Notes: generated by a model not told the origin, from the sequence alone. A stretch of 64,000 nt of DNA from Blastopirellula marina DSM 3645 (GCF_000153105.1 NZ_CH672377.1:1334405-1398404), one strand, 5' to 3'; positions 8,316 to 19,601 are shown, numbered from the stretch's first letter. Numbers and translations: made by a program.

Positions 8316-9458
8316 TCAGGAGGTCGCCGGCAACTGATCAAGATCAATCGCTCTTACGCGAGCGATGACTTCCGCCTCGATCTGGTCGGCGCACTGTTGG
8401 TAGACGACTTCGGGATGACCAATCGGATCGGCCACGTCGAATCCATCCAAGCATAAATTATGAGTGTATTCCGCTGCATCGGGCCACTGCGCTAGTATGG
8501 CGTCTCGGTGGCTGCCGGTCATCGTCAGAATTAAATCGGCGTGCTCCACCAAGCGATCGCTTAACGGCTGACTCGCGTGTGCTGACAAGTCGAGTCCGCG
8601 ATCTCCCATCACTTTGATCGCTTCCGCCGCGGCGCGGCCCCCCGGAAACGCGGCCAGCCCAGCTGATGCGACGATAAATCCGCGCGCGTCGAGCTCTTCG
8701 AGCTTGCACCCAAATCGCTCGGCCGCATGCTTTTGCATTAGGACTTCGGCCATGGGACTACGGCAGGTATTGCCAGTACAGACAAATACGACGCAGTAAC
8801 TACTGAGACGCTTCAAGATCTTCTCCGAGACGACGCCAGAACGCAAAATCTCCACGTGATTGCCGACGACCCGCACCACCGTCGATGGTTGTGAGTAGCG
8901 GCATTTCCCGCAGTCTAACACCAAACCGAGCGCATCGCCCAGCGCTTCGGTAACTTCCGATCCCCGCACGGCGTCCGGCTGACCAGATCGATTGGCGCTG
9001 GTCAGCGCCAGCGGACCCGGCAGCAGTCGCATCGCTTCTTGAATCAAGTCATGAGACGGTATCCGTAATCCCACAAATCCGCTGGGAGCAATCGCCGGAA
9101 TCACGCTGGCCGGTAAGCTTTGCACGACGCTACGAGGATCGTCGCACGGCAACACCAGCGTCACCGGACCCGGCCAACAACGCGTCGCCAACCGCTTCAT
9201 CAGCGGCGTGGCCTGAGGAACATAGTCGGCCAATTCATCTTTGCTGCGAATCGCCAACGCAAACGGTTGATTCTTTGGGCGACCTTTCGCCTCCATCAAT
9301 CGATCGATCGCGCCACTGTTAAGCGCCGAGACGGCGACACCGTAGACGGTTTCGGTCGGAAAGGCGACGACTTGCCCTTCGGCGAGCGCCTGAACCGCAC
9401 GGTGAATGACGTCTCGACGGTCTTCCGCCGCCTTTACGTCGATAACCCGAACTGTCAT
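8316..9458 (-). CDS. fusion: threonylcarbamoyl-AMP synthase (TsaC/Sua5) + low-molecular-weight protein-tyrosine phosphatase
   Basis: 380 residues, two enzymes in one chain. Residues ~1-205 are a TsaC/YrdC domain: FPTETVYG, the KGR-x-K-x2-QP motif (59-66) and SAN (154-156), with the usual end STVVRV. It makes threonylcarbamoyl-adenylate from threonine, bicarbonate and ATP for the t6A37 tRNA modification. Residues ~221-380 are an LMW phosphatase/arsenate-reductase-like domain: P-loop CTGNTCR (Cys227, Arg233) and general acid Asp344-Pro345. The second domain may dephosphorylate protein tyrosine or, as for YwlE, protein arginine. No stop or frameshift lies between them. rpiB follows. Confidence 0.92.
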   Translation of the reverse strand: MTVRVIDVKAAEDRRDVIHRAVQALAEGQVVAFPTETVYGVAVSALNSGAIDRLMEAKGRPKNQPFALAIRSKDELADYVPQATPLMKRLATRCWPGPVTLVLPCDDPRSVVQSLPASVIPAIAPSGFVGLRIPSHDLIQEAMRLLPGPLALTSANRSGQPDAVRGSEVTEALGDALGLVLDCGKCRYSQPSTVVRVVGNHVEILRSGVVSEKILKRLSSYCVVFVCTGNTCRSPMAEVLMQKHAAERFGCKLEELDARGFIVASAGLAAFPGGRAAAEAIKVMGDRGLDLSAHASQPLSDRLVEHADLILTMTGSHRDAILAQWPDAAEYTHNLCLDGFDVADPIGHPEVVYQQCADQIEAEVIARVRAIDLDQLPATS

Positions 9459-9614
9459 GCTCGCCGCTTGCGCTCCGCTAGGGGCTGATCGCCCGAAGTT
9501 ATTGTCTTGTCAAAAGTTAACTATACGGAATCCGGGCCACGCTAGACAAGTGGAAGCCCCAAATGGGCCTAATTATGGCCGAACCGTTTCCCTTACAGGC
9601 GTTTTGACGAAATA

Positions 9615-10553
9615 ATGGGTCTCATGACTCGTGTACGCCCCCTCATTTCGACGCTTCTCGTGCTGCTTTGCGGCTGCGTCCCCGGCTTGGAGTCGCCAGG
9701 CGGATTGGAAGCTGTCTGGGGTGAACGAGGGATCTCTGACGGCAAATTTGAAAAACCGCGAGCCGTCGCGATCGACGCCGACGACCAGTTGTACATCGTC
9801 GATATGACGGCCCGGATTCAGGTTTTTGATCGCAATGGGAGTTTCTTACGTGCGTGGCAAATTCCGGAATACTATCGCGGTCGACCATCCGGCCTATCGT
9901 TCAACAACGCGGGAGACCTGCTCATCGCCGACACCCACTACAACCGGATGCTGGTCTACTCGGCCGATGGACGCAAGCTGGATGACCAAACGATCGGCGG
10001 GGTCGAAGGACATGGCCCCGGTGAATTTGGCTTTGTCACCGACGCCGTGCAAGACTCGCACGGCAACTACTACATTGCCGAATATGGCCAGTTTGATCGG
10101 ATTCAAAAATTCACCGCCAGCGGCGAATATCTCTTCGAATGGGGAGGGCACGGCGATCAGCCCGGGCAATTTGTCCGCCCCCAAAACTTGGCGATCGACG
10201 CCGAGGATCACATCTGGGTCGCCGACGCGTGCAACCACCGAATCCAGGTCTTCGACGCGACCGGCGATCATGCGGTCCTCGTAAAAATGTGGGGCGTCCA
10301 CGGCGAACAGCCCGGCGAGTTGAGTTATCCGTACGATTTAGTCCTCGACGGCCAAGGGCACGTCTACGTGATCGAATTTGGCAACCATCGGCTGCAAAAA
10401 TTCACGCTCGACGGCCAAAGCGTCGGCATCTGGGGGGGCAACGGCCGTGAACCGGGCCAACTGTTTTGCCCCTGGGCGCTGGCGCTCGACAGCCGCGGCC
10501 GCGTGCATGTGATTGACTCGAACAATCATCGCGTGCAGCGTGTGGGATTGTAA
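9615..10553 (+). CDS. NHL-repeat lipoprotein
   Basis: 312 residues. A short signal peptide with lipobox-like LLCGC near residue 21 is followed by five to six NHL-type propeller blades (repeats of the type KPRAVAIDADDQLYIVD, HRIQVFDATG, GHVYVIEFGNHRLQKF). It should be a lipid-anchored beta-propeller outside the cytoplasmic membrane. NHL propellers act as binding scaffolds or, rarely, lyases; no active site is recognisable. A second in-frame ATG at 9624 gives a better signal peptide (MTRVRPLISTLL) and may be the true start. Planctomycetes carry many such proteins. The neighbour on the right is convergent. Confidence 0.85.
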   Translation: MGLMTRVRPLISTLLVLLCGCVPGLESPGGLEAVWGERGISDGKFEKPRAVAIDADDQLYIVDMTARIQVFDRNGSFLRAWQIPEYYRGRPSGLSFNNAGDLLIADTHYNRMLVYSADGRKLDDQTIGGVEGHGPGEFGFVTDAVQDSHGNYYIAEYGQFDRIQKFTASGEYLFEWGGHGDQPGQFVRPQNLAIDAEDHIWVADACNHRIQVFDATGDHAVLVKMWGVHGEQPGELSYPYDLVLDGQGHVYVIEFGNHRLQKFTLDGQSVGIWGGNGREPGQLFCPWALALDSRGRVHVIDSNNHRVQRVGL

Positions 10554-10656
10554 ATCGGTCGAATTGTCAAACGGTAACCCGCGGCGCGAGCCAAGGAAAT
10601 GCGGCCTCCCAAAAGGCGAAAAGGGGACCGGGGCGGCGGTTATTCGATCCTGCCGA

Positions 10657-11811
10657 TTAATCGGCGAGACACGCGTCGGCGGCCAGCGTACCGATCGCTC
10701 CAGCCAAATCGTTAATGGATCCTTGGCCGTTCGGATGGACGCGGTTCGATAGGAACAGCACTACCAAGTCTTGCTCGGGGTCAATCCAGAGTGATGTCCC
10801 GGTGAATCCGCCGTGACCGTAGGCGGCGTTACTCATCGTTTTTCCACGATTTCGGGAATAGGCGCTGCGCTTATCCCAGCCCAACCCGCGCACATCGCCG
10901 GCCGCATCGTAAGACCTGGTCATCTGCGACAGCGTATGTGGCAGCAAAATAGAGCCGGCCTCGGACCGAGCGTCCAGCATCGCCTGGGCGTAGACCAGAA
11001 GATCTTCGGCCGTACTAAACAGCCCGGCATGACCGGCCACTCCGCCACAGCGGTTAGCACGCGGATCGTGGACGACGCCCTGGAGCCACACGCCGTCGAC
11101 CTGGGTGGTGGTTACGGCCCGCTCCTGCAGTCCTGCAGGAGGATTGAAGCCGGTTTCTTCCATCCCCAGCGGCTGGAAAATATGTTGCTTCGCATACTCG
11201 TCCAACGGCTGTGTGGAGACTCGCTTCACGATTTCTCCCAGCAGCAAAAAACCGACATCCGAATAGCGAAACTGCTTGCCGGGCTCTGAAAGTAACGTCA
11301 GATCGCAGATCTTCGCGTAGGCCGCTGACCAGCCGTTGTCGTAGTCGCGCAGCGCATTATCCGGCGTCAGTCCGCTGACGTGGATCAGCAGTTGCCGTAC
11401 GGTGATCGCCTCTTTTCCATGCCCACGAAATTCTGACAGATACTGCAAGACCGGAGCATCCAGGTCGATCTTTCCCGCTTCCACCAATTGCATGATGCAG
11501 GTGGCCGTGACGATCGGTTTGGTGAGCGACGCCATGTCGAACACCGAATCGACCTTCATCGGTTCCACGGAAGGCTCTATCTGTCGATTGCCAAACGCTT
11601 GCAGATAGACGACCTTCCCCTGCCGGGCAATCGCCACGACACAGCCGGGCATCTTTTTCGCTTCAAGGGCCTCTTGAACCTTCGACGCGATCTTTGAGCC
11701 TAGCTCGCTCTCCATTTGCACTTCCTCGAAGCTTGCTTCGGGAAGTCCTGCCCAAACAGAGATTGGCAGAAGTTGCACGAGGAACAGGGAAAGCCACATG
11801 AACAATTTCAT
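10657..11811 (-). CDS. exported beta-lactamase-fold serine hydrolase
   Basis: 384 residues with an N-terminal signal peptide (MKLFMWLSLFLVQLLPISVWA). The class C beta-lactamase/DD-peptidase fold is shown by SLTK (nucleophile Ser and its Lys), YSDVGF (the Y-x-[NSD] element) and HGGFTGTS (the KTG equivalent). The family includes penicillin-binding proteins, esterases and peptidases; the HGG third motif is common among esterase-like members. It probably acts in the periplasm, on peptidoglycan or small esters. Monocistronic, convergent with the NHL gene. Confidence 0.85.
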   Translation of the reverse strand: MKLFMWLSLFLVQLLPISVWAGLPEASFEEVQMESELGSKIASKVQEALEAKKMPGCVVAIARQGKVVYLQAFGNRQIEPSVEPMKVDSVFDMASLTKPIVTATCIMQLVEAGKIDLDAPVLQYLSEFRGHGKEAITVRQLLIHVSGLTPDNALRDYDNGWSAAYAKICDLTLLSEPGKQFRYSDVGFLLLGEIVKRVSTQPLDEYAKQHIFQPLGMEETGFNPPAGLQERAVTTTQVDGVWLQGVVHDPRANRCGGVAGHAGLFSTAEDLLVYAQAMLDARSEAGSILLPHTLSQMTRSYDAAGDVRGLGWDKRSAYSRNRGKTMSNAAYGHGGFTGTSLWIDPEQDLVVLFLSNRVHPNGQGSINDLAGAIGTLAADACLAD

Positions 11812-12332
11812 AGCGATTACTCGATGGACGCGATCTTCGTGGACTCATTTCGCAGCGGCTAAGCGAATCCCAATATCGGCCTGCCGGTTCGACGCCCAGG
11901 AGTGAGGATGACAAATACTTGTTTTTGGGCGCCCGCGAGACCTTTTCAACCGATGGCTCGATTCGTTGACTCCGCCGCACGGCTGACTTATTCTCCCGAT
12001 TATGAACGATCGTCCATCCCCTCGTAAGTGAGTCCAGCACTTTCCTCCGCCGGCGCGTTTTCTAGTAACCGTTGTTACGGCCCCTCTCGACAAGCGATCA
12101 ACGGGAACTTTTTAATAGCGCGGGAGTCCAATTGAAAGTCACTCGCTATCAAGGGACGGTCCCGCCGTAAATCGGTCGAATCTTGAAACTCCCTATCAGC
12201 TATCGCTTTGCGCTTTTCCAAGCGGTACCATAGGGGAACCACCGACCACCTTTTCTGAAATCTCCTCGGACACGCTTCCGGCGTTTCGCGGCGCGGCGAT
12301 TTCATCACCTTATTCAGCCAAGCGGGCGGATC
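11812..12332. other. intergenic region upstream of the VWA operon
   Basis: 521 bases between divergent genes. No frame here looks coding. A copy of the 13-base motif GCCGCACGGCTGA (11974-11986) also occurs at 19489-19501 just after the same operon. No clear promoter consensus. Confidence 0.5.
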
Positions 12333-15300
12333 ATGTTCGGGATCGACATCGCGTTCAGCAAGCCGGCTTGGCTCTGGCTGCTGGCGACCTTGCCGCTGCT
12401 CTGGTTTTTCAGCTATCGCAGCCTGGCCGGTCTCGGTCCGGTGCGCCGCTTGATGGCGCTTGGGCTTCGCTCGGCGGTGTTGGTGATGTTGATCCTAGCG
12501 TTAGCCGAGGCGCAGTTTCTGCGCGTCAGCCAGCGGATGACGGTGATCTATGTGTTGGATCAGTCGCTCAGCATTCCCGAAGACCAGCGCGCCGCGATGG
12601 CGCAGTACGTCTCGAAAGAAGTCAAAAAGCATCGCCAACCGTCGCGCGGCGATCGCGCAGGCGTGATCGTTTTTGGCCGCGAAGGAGCGATCGAAGTTCC
12701 GCCGTACGAAGATGACGTGCCGATCGGTCGCCGCCGTCTGATCGGCCTGGATCATATCAAGCAAGACGCAACCAACCTGGAAGCGGCGTTAAAGTTGGCC
12801 CAAGCTTCGTTCTCGGAAGATGAGGCGAAACGCATCGTCGTGGTGACCGACGGCAATCAAACGTTGGGCGACGCCCAGCCGATCGCCCGGGCGCTGTCGG
12901 CCAGCGGAATCGGTGTCGACGTCGCGCCGATCGAACTGTCGAGCCGCTCGGAAGTCGCCGTCGAAAAAGTGACGCTGCCCGATGACATCCGCAAAGGCGA
13001 GCCGATTCGGACCTCGGTCGTGATTAACAACATGACCGAGCCGACGGACGATAATGATGGCGTCGTACGCGGCAAGCTGGTCGTCTTGCGAAAAGCGGGC
13101 AAGTTGGAAGAGCAGTTAGCGGAACAACCGATCGAAGTCGCGCCAGGCAAGAAGGTGCTGACCTTTGAGCACGTGATCGATCGCCCTGACTTCTATACGT
13201 ACGAAGCTCGTTTTTTGCCGGATGAACGCACCGACGACTCGATGTCGCAAAACAACATTGCCACGGCGTTCACCCATGTTCGCGGCAAGGGGAGCGTGCT
13301 GCTGATTGAAGACTGGACGACGCCGGGCGAATACAGCGTGTTGGTCGATCGCCTGAAAGCGAACGATATCGAAGTCGATGTGATGCCGACCAACGAACTG
13401 TTCACGTCACTGGCCGAACTGCAGCGTTATGACTGCGTGATCCTAGCCGGCACGCCGCGATCCAGCGGCGCCGACGCCGGCGACTTGGCCAGTTTCAGCG
13501 ATCAGCAAATCGACGTCCTGGTCCGCAACACGCAGCAGATGGGCTGCGGCCTGGTGATGCTCGGCGGACCGCAAGCGTTTGGCGCCGGCGGTTGGGCCAA
13601 TTCTGAGCTGGAAAAGGCGATGCCGGTCGACTTTACGATCAAAGACGCCAAAGTGGTTCCGGTCGGCGCGTTGGCGATGTTGATGCACGCCTCCGAGTTG
13701 CCGCAAGGCAACTATTGGCAAAAGGTAATCGGCCGCGAAGCGCTGCAGGCCCTGGGCAACTCGGACTATTGCGGCCTGATCCATTACGCCGCGACCGACC
13801 AATGGCTTTGGACCAGCAACGGCAACGGCCTGATTCGCGTTGGACCGAATCGCCCTGGGATGTTGGCGAAGATGTCGCGGATGACGCCTGGCGATATGCC
13901 GCAGTTTGATCCTTCGCTGCAAATGGCGCTGCGAGCGTTCAACCAGCTTCCGCCCAACGAAGTCGCCGTCAAACACATGATCATCATCAGCGACGGCGAC
14001 CCTTCGCCCGCCAATCCGTTTACGTTAAGTGCGATCGCCAAAGCCGGCATCAAAGTGACCACCGTCGCGATCGGTACGCATGGTCCGGCGAACAGTTTAG
14101 AGCTGAAAAAGATCGCGTCCGCGACCGGCGGCAAATATTACGAAGTGACCAATCCCAAGGCGCTGCCGCGGATCTATCAACGTGAGGCCCGGCGAATCGC
14201 GCAGCCGCTGGTGAAAGATCATCCCGGCATGGTTCCTCTCGAGCGTTACCCTCACGAAATCACGACCGGCATCAACGGCTTTCCATCTTTCGACGGCTAC
14301 GTGATGACGTCACTCAAAGACAATCCGCTAGTCGACGTCGCGCTGATCGCGCCCGATCCGGCGCAGCATCCAGAGAACGCGACGCTGCTCGCGAGCTGGA
14401 CGTTCGGGCTCGGTCGCTCGGTCGTCTTCACCAGCGACGCTGGCCATCGCTGGTCCAATCAATGGACCGGCTGGGATGGATATGACAAGTTCTATACGCA
14501 GATGATTCGCTGGGCGATGCGCCCCAGCGGTAACGAAGGGAAGTATGCGATCGCCAGCGAGGCCAAAGATGGCAAAGTCCGCGTCGTCGTCACTGCGATC
14601 GATCAAGAGGATAAGTATCTCAACTTTTTGAATATCGCCGGTAACGCCGTCGACCCGCGGATGGAAACGCACGATTTCCGGCTCGAACAGGTCGCGCCAG
14701 GGCGCTATGTCGGCGAGTTCGACGCGGACGAGTCGGGCAGCTACTTTTTGTCGCTGGTCCCGGGTCCCGGCGAAGCTCCGCTGCGAACCGGGGTCAATGT
14801 TCCCTATTCAGCCGAGTTTCGCCAGCAATTTACGAATTATAATTTGCTCGAGACGCTGGCTGATTTAGAGCCAGCAGGGGGAGAAAAAGGGGAGCTGATC
14901 CATGGGAGAATGGCGCTGGGCCGTGTCGACGATTTGCTAGAGGTCGATACTTTCCGGCATAATCTGGCCAAAGCGGTCAGCAGTCAGCCGATCTGGCCCC
15001 TGTTGGTGGTAATCTGTGCGGTCGCATTTTTTCACGACGTTTTCATCCGTCGGGTTACGATAGGATTACAGTGGCTGTCGCCGGCAGTAGGTTACCTGGG
15101 GCGAGCCTTTGGATTTGGCAAAGCAGAAAAGCAAGACGATCGGCTCGAGCGGTTGCGGATGAGCAAAGAAAAGGTCGCGTCCGACATCGACCAGCGCCGC
15201 GCCAGCACTCGCTTTGAGACTGACGCCGACGCTCCGGAAGCAGGCGACGCCGTCTCCGACGAACTCTCTGCGGCGACTCCACGTATCGATCGTCGTGTTC

Positions 15301-15425
15301 AACCCCAATCCCAACCAGATCCAAGCGAAGAAGATAACTATACGTCCCGGTTGTTAAAAGCGAAGCAAAAGGCTCGCCGGCAACAGACGCGACCTGGAGA
15401 TTCGCCCGAGCCTCCGAAAAATTAG
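12333..15425 (+). CDS. membrane protein with VWA and glutamine-amidotransferase-like domains
   Basis: 1030 residues. Two N-terminal membrane helices (about 12-28 and 45-62), then a von Willebrand A domain with MIDAS motif DQSLS (76-80) and VVTDGNQ. Next comes a class I amidotransferase-like domain (ends with GLVMLGGPQAFGAGGW) without an obvious catalytic Cys. More VWA-type sequence (IIISDGDPSP, TTVAIGTHG) follows, then a C-terminal helix (about 890-910) and a charged cytoplasmic tail. Such proteins are common in planctomycetes beside MoxR and DUF58 genes and are thought to form metal-dependent membrane complexes. Function is unknown. First gene of a four-gene operon. Confidence 0.85.
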   Translation: MFGIDIAFSKPAWLWLLATLPLLWFFSYRSLAGLGPVRRLMALGLRSAVLVMLILALAEAQFLRVSQRMTVIYVLDQSLSIPEDQRAAMAQYVSKEVKKHRQPSRGDRAGVIVFGREGAIEVPPYEDDVPIGRRRLIGLDHIKQDATNLEAALKLAQASFSEDEAKRIVVVTDGNQTLGDAQPIARALSASGIGVDVAPIELSSRSEVAVEKVTLPDDIRKGEPIRTSVVINNMTEPTDDNDGVVRGKLVVLRKAGKLEEQLAEQPIEVAPGKKVLTFEHVIDRPDFYTYEARFLPDERTDDSMSQNNIATAFTHVRGKGSVLLIEDWTTPGEYSVLVDRLKANDIEVDVMPTNELFTSLAELQRYDCVILAGTPRSSGADAGDLASFSDQQIDVLVRNTQQMGCGLVMLGGPQAFGAGGWANSELEKAMPVDFTIKDAKVVPVGALAMLMHASELPQGNYWQKVIGREALQALGNSDYCGLIHYAATDQWLWTSNGNGLIRVGPNRPGMLAKMSRMTPGDMPQFDPSLQMALRAFNQLPPNEVAVKHMIIISDGDPSPANPFTLSAIAKAGIKVTTVAIGTHGPANSLELKKIASATGGKYYEVTNPKALPRIYQREARRIAQPLVKDHPGMVPLERYPHEITTGINGFPSFDGYVMTSLKDNPLVDVALIAPDPAQHPENATLLASWTFGLGRSVVFTSDAGHRWSNQWTGWDGYDKFYTQMIRWAMRPSGNEGKYAIASEAKDGKVRVVVTAIDQEDKYLNFLNIAGNAVDPRMETHDFRLEQVAPGRYVGEFDADESGSYFLSLVPGPGEAPLRTGVNVPYSAEFRQQFTNYNLLETLADLEPAGGEKGELIHGRMALGRVDDLLEVDTFRHNLAKAVSSQPIWPLLVVICAVAFFHDVFIRRVTIGLQWLSPAVGYLGRAFGFGKAEKQDDRLERLRMSKEKVASDIDQRRASTRFETDADAPEAGDAVSDELSAATPRIDRRVQPQSQPDPSEEDNYTSRLLKAKQKARRQQTRPGDSPEPPKN

Positions 15426-15490
15426 AACCACCGGCTCAGGCCGCGAATCAGAAGATCACTCGTCATCCAATCTACTTTGAGGAAAGCGAC

Positions 15491-16525
<1,035 letters not shown>

Positions 16526-16575
16526 CTTTCGCCTGTCTCGTTTCGCCGACCCTGCCAGAGGACGCACCCGCGCGT

Positions 16576-17481
16576 ATGCCTGTCACGACGACTTCTCCAA
16601 TCGAACTGCTCTCGCCCAAAATGTTGGCCCAGCTCGAACGACTTGAGCTGGTCAGCCGGAAGATATTTCGTGGGCGGATGAAGGGCGAACGCCGCAGCAA
16701 GCGGAAAGGGCAGAGCGTCGAGTTCGCCGACTTTCGCAACTATGTCCACGGCGACGATCTCCGCTTTATCGACTGGAACACCTACGCGCGGCTCGACAAG
16801 CTCTTCCTTAAGCTGTTTCTCGAAGAAGAAGACCTCCACTTCTTTACGTTGATCGACGCGAGCACGTCGATGGATTTTGGCGAGCCGACCAAGCTTCACT
16901 TCGCCAAACAGATGGCGGCCGCCCTCTGCTACATCGGGCTCTGCCGCGCCGACCGCGTCAAATGCGAATCGTTTGGCACGCCGCTGCGAAAGCCGGGCCC
17001 CGTCTTACGCGGCAGGCATAGCCTGATGCGGATGCTCGATCACATCAATCAGATCGAGCCCGGCGAAAACGTGTCGCTGCTCGAAGCGGTCAAATCGTTC
17101 TGTCTCCGCAACCAAGGCAAAGGAGTCTTGGTGCTGATCACCGACCTGATGGACAAGTCCGGCTACGAAGCGGCCTTCCGTTTTCTCACCGCCCAGCAAA
17201 TGGACGTTTACGTCATTCATACGCTGTCGCCGGTCGAACTGAATCCCGAAGAGCAAATCAAAGGGGACTTGCGTCTGGTCGACAGTGAAGACGCCGACGC
17301 CGCCGAAATCACCGTCAGTCGGCCGCTGCTCGAAAAATACAAAAAGACGCTCAACGCGTTCGTCGAAGGGGCCAAGTCGTACTGCACGAAACGCGGCATG
17401 ACCTACATGTTGGCCAATACCGAAACGCCGGTCGATCAAATCGTCTCCTCGTATCTGCGACAGAGGGGGCTCGTCCGCTAA
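16576..17481 (+). CDS. DUF58 domain protein (MoxR partner)
   Basis: 301 residues. Opens with the DUF58 region (FRGRMKGERRS, VEFADFRNYVHGDDLRFIDW), where the HGDD-R-IDW motif is the family hallmark. The second half is VWA-like, with a DASTSMDFGE MIDAS-type motif. No membrane segments, so it is cytoplasmic. DUF58 proteins are found with MoxR ATPases and Bat proteins; they probably bind the MoxR client complex. Its stop TAA overlaps the next gene's ATG (TAATG), indicating translational coupling. Confidence 0.92.
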   Translation: MPVTTTSPIELLSPKMLAQLERLELVSRKIFRGRMKGERRSKRKGQSVEFADFRNYVHGDDLRFIDWNTYARLDKLFLKLFLEEEDLHFFTLIDASTSMDFGEPTKLHFAKQMAAALCYIGLCRADRVKCESFGTPLRKPGPVLRGRHSLMRMLDHINQIEPGENVSLLEAVKSFCLRNQGKGVLVLITDLMDKSGYEAAFRFLTAQQMDVYVIHTLSPVELNPEEQIKGDLRLVDSEDADAAEITVSRPLLEKYKKTLNAFVEGAKSYCTKRGMTYMLANTETPVDQIVSSYLRQRGLVR

Positions 17482-19451
17482 TGTTTCTCCCGACGCTAGG
17501 TTGGTTGGGTTGGACGCTCTTGGCCATCGTGCCGTTCGCGATCATCGCCCTTTACTTTTTAAAGCTGCGCCGCCAGCCGCTCGAAGTGCCCAGCACCTAT
17601 CTTTGGAGCCGCACGATCGAGGACCTGCACGTCAACAGCCTTTGGCAACGACTGCGACAAAGCATCCTGCTGCTGTTGCAACTGCTGTTCGTGCTGCTGC
17701 TGTTCCTCGCTTGTCTGCGTCCCGGCATGCAAGGCCAAAAGCTGATCGGCGATCGGTTTGTCTTTCTCGTCGACAATTCGGCAAGCATGAGCTCTGCCGA
17801 TGTCGAAGGACAAACAGACCGCCTGGCCGAAGCCAAACGCCGCATCGCCGAGATGATTGATCAGATGCAATCAGGCGACGTCGCGATGCTTGTCAGCTTC
17901 GCCGATCGAGCCAAGATCGAGCAGGCCTTCACTGACGATCGTCGCATCTTGCAGCGCAAGCTGACCGCGATCGAACCGACCAATCGGGTCAGCGACATCA
18001 GCGAAGCGCTCCGCGTCGCGTCAGGGCTGGCCAATCCGGGGCAAACGGCCTTTAGTGAAGGAGACGCAGGCGTCGCCGAAGCAAAACCGGCGACGCTCTA
18101 CATCTTCAGCGATGGGCGATTTCCGCCGATCGCCGACTTTACCTTTGGCAATTTGGCCCCGGTCTATGTGCCGATCGGCGACCCCTTGAGCGGCAACGTC
18201 GGCATCATCGCATTCAGCACGCAGCGCAATTCTGATCGCAATAACGAACTCCAGGCCTACGCTCGCATCGAACGCTTTGGCGCCGCGCCCGACGAGGTCG
18301 CCGCCCAACTTTACTACAACGATGAACTGCTCGACGCCCAAACGGTCAAGCTGCCTGAAGAAGGGGCCGCCGGCCTTCAGTTTGAACTGGGCGATCTCGA
18401 CGCCGGCAAGTTGCGTCTGCAAATCGAAGTCGACGATGCGCTCGCCAACGACAACGTCGCCTATGCGGCGATCAATCCACCGCGCAAAGCGAACGTGTTG
18501 ATGGTCACCCCAGGCAACGACTATTTTCGCTTGGCGATGGCGACCGAAGCGATCACCCGCCTGGCCCGCACCACCATGGTCGAGCCCAGCTATCTGCAAG
18601 GAGATCAATACAAACAGGAAGCGGCGACCGGCGTCTTTGACGTGATCATCTACGACAACTGCTCGCCAGAGACGATGCCCGAATCGAGCACGCTCTTCCT
18701 AGGCGCGATCCCGCCCGGCGATCAGTGGAAGCTGGGGGAAGAAGTGACCGTGCCGCAGGTGATTGACATCGCCCACTCGCATCCGCTGATGAACTTTATC
18801 GAGATGACCAACGTCATGATCGGTTACGCCAACCCGGTCGAAGTCTCAGGCGGCACAACGCTGATCGATTCGCAGTTTGGTCCGCTCTTGGCGATCGCTC
18901 CCCGCAAAGGTTTTGAAGACGCCGTGCTCGGCTTCAATTTTCTGATCGAGAAAGATGGCTCGACGCTTTACAACACCGAATGGCCCAAGCGGCAAAGCTT
19001 TCCGGTCTTTGTCAAAAACGTGATCGAGTACCTGGGCGACGTCCGCCAAGGAGGCGGCGACCTATCGATTCGCCCCGGCATGCCGATCGAACTGCGTACT
19101 TCGACGCCGGTCCCCGAAGTCAAAGTTTCGCCTCCCACGGGTCGAGAGCGCACGATCGGTCGTGAAGGAAAAAACATCTTCAGTTTCAGCGAAACCGACC
19201 AGCTCGGGACCTATAACGTCCGCGAAGGAAACGGCCCCGACGTCACCCAAAGCTTTTCGGTCAACATCTTCGACGCCCAAGAATCGAACATCCCGCCAGC
19301 CGACGCGATCGCCACCGACTGGGGCGAACCGATCGCAGGCCAAAGCAGCTGGGAACCGGTCCGCGTCGACTTCTGGAAATGGATCGTCGCCGCCGCGATC
19401 GTGGTGCTGCTGGTCGAGTGGTGGATTTATAACCGGCGGGTTTATCTGTAG
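17481..19451 (+). CDS. BatA-like membrane VWA protein
   Basis: 656 residues. N-terminal BatA domain with two membrane helices (about 8-26 and 60-80, rich in Leu), the connecting motif LKLRRQPLEVPSTYLW, then a VWA domain with a DNSASM MIDAS motif. After it comes an extracytoplasmic region and a last membrane helix near the C-terminus (IVAAAIVVLLVEWWIY). Bat proteins were first linked to oxygen tolerance in Bacteroides, but the general role is unclear. Coupled to DUF58 by a one-base overlap; it closes the operon. Confidence 0.9.
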   Translation: MFLPTLGWLGWTLLAIVPFAIIALYFLKLRRQPLEVPSTYLWSRTIEDLHVNSLWQRLRQSILLLLQLLFVLLLFLACLRPGMQGQKLIGDRFVFLVDNSASMSSADVEGQTDRLAEAKRRIAEMIDQMQSGDVAMLVSFADRAKIEQAFTDDRRILQRKLTAIEPTNRVSDISEALRVASGLANPGQTAFSEGDAGVAEAKPATLYIFSDGRFPPIADFTFGNLAPVYVPIGDPLSGNVGIIAFSTQRNSDRNNELQAYARIERFGAAPDEVAAQLYYNDELLDAQTVKLPEEGAAGLQFELGDLDAGKLRLQIEVDDALANDNVAYAAINPPRKANVLMVTPGNDYFRLAMATEAITRLARTTMVEPSYLQGDQYKQEAATGVFDVIIYDNCSPETMPESSTLFLGAIPPGDQWKLGEEVTVPQVIDIAHSHPLMNFIEMTNVMIGYANPVEVSGGTTLIDSQFGPLLAIAPRKGFEDAVLGFNFLIEKDGSTLYNTEWPKRQSFPVFVKNVIEYLGDVRQGGGDLSIRPGMPIELRTSTPVPEVKVSPPTGRERTIGREGKNIFSFSETDQLGTYNVREGNGPDVTQSFSVNIFDAQESNIPPADAIATDWGEPIAGQSSWEPVRVDFWKWIVAAAIVVLLVEWWIYNRRVYL

Positions 19452-19484
19452 GCCGCTCTCGGCGTTCGGCCCAAGTAAGGAGAA

Positions 19485-19502
19485 ATCAGCCGCACGGCTG
19501 AT
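19485..19502. repeat. short perfect hairpin after the VWA operon
   Basis: ATCAGCCG-CA-CGGCTGAT, a perfect 8-base stem with two-base loop. No T-run follows, so it is not a standard terminator. Its core GCCGCACGGCTGA recurs at 11974-11986 before the operon. It may be a small dispersed repeat or operator. Confidence 0.35.
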
Positions 19503-19601
19503 GAAGCCTAGTAGGGTTGGGAGCAGCCAAACCGAATCACGGCAACCAACTTCAAAACGCCAGACCGGTTTGCGTAACCCACCAATCCGACTTCGGCAAT
19601 C

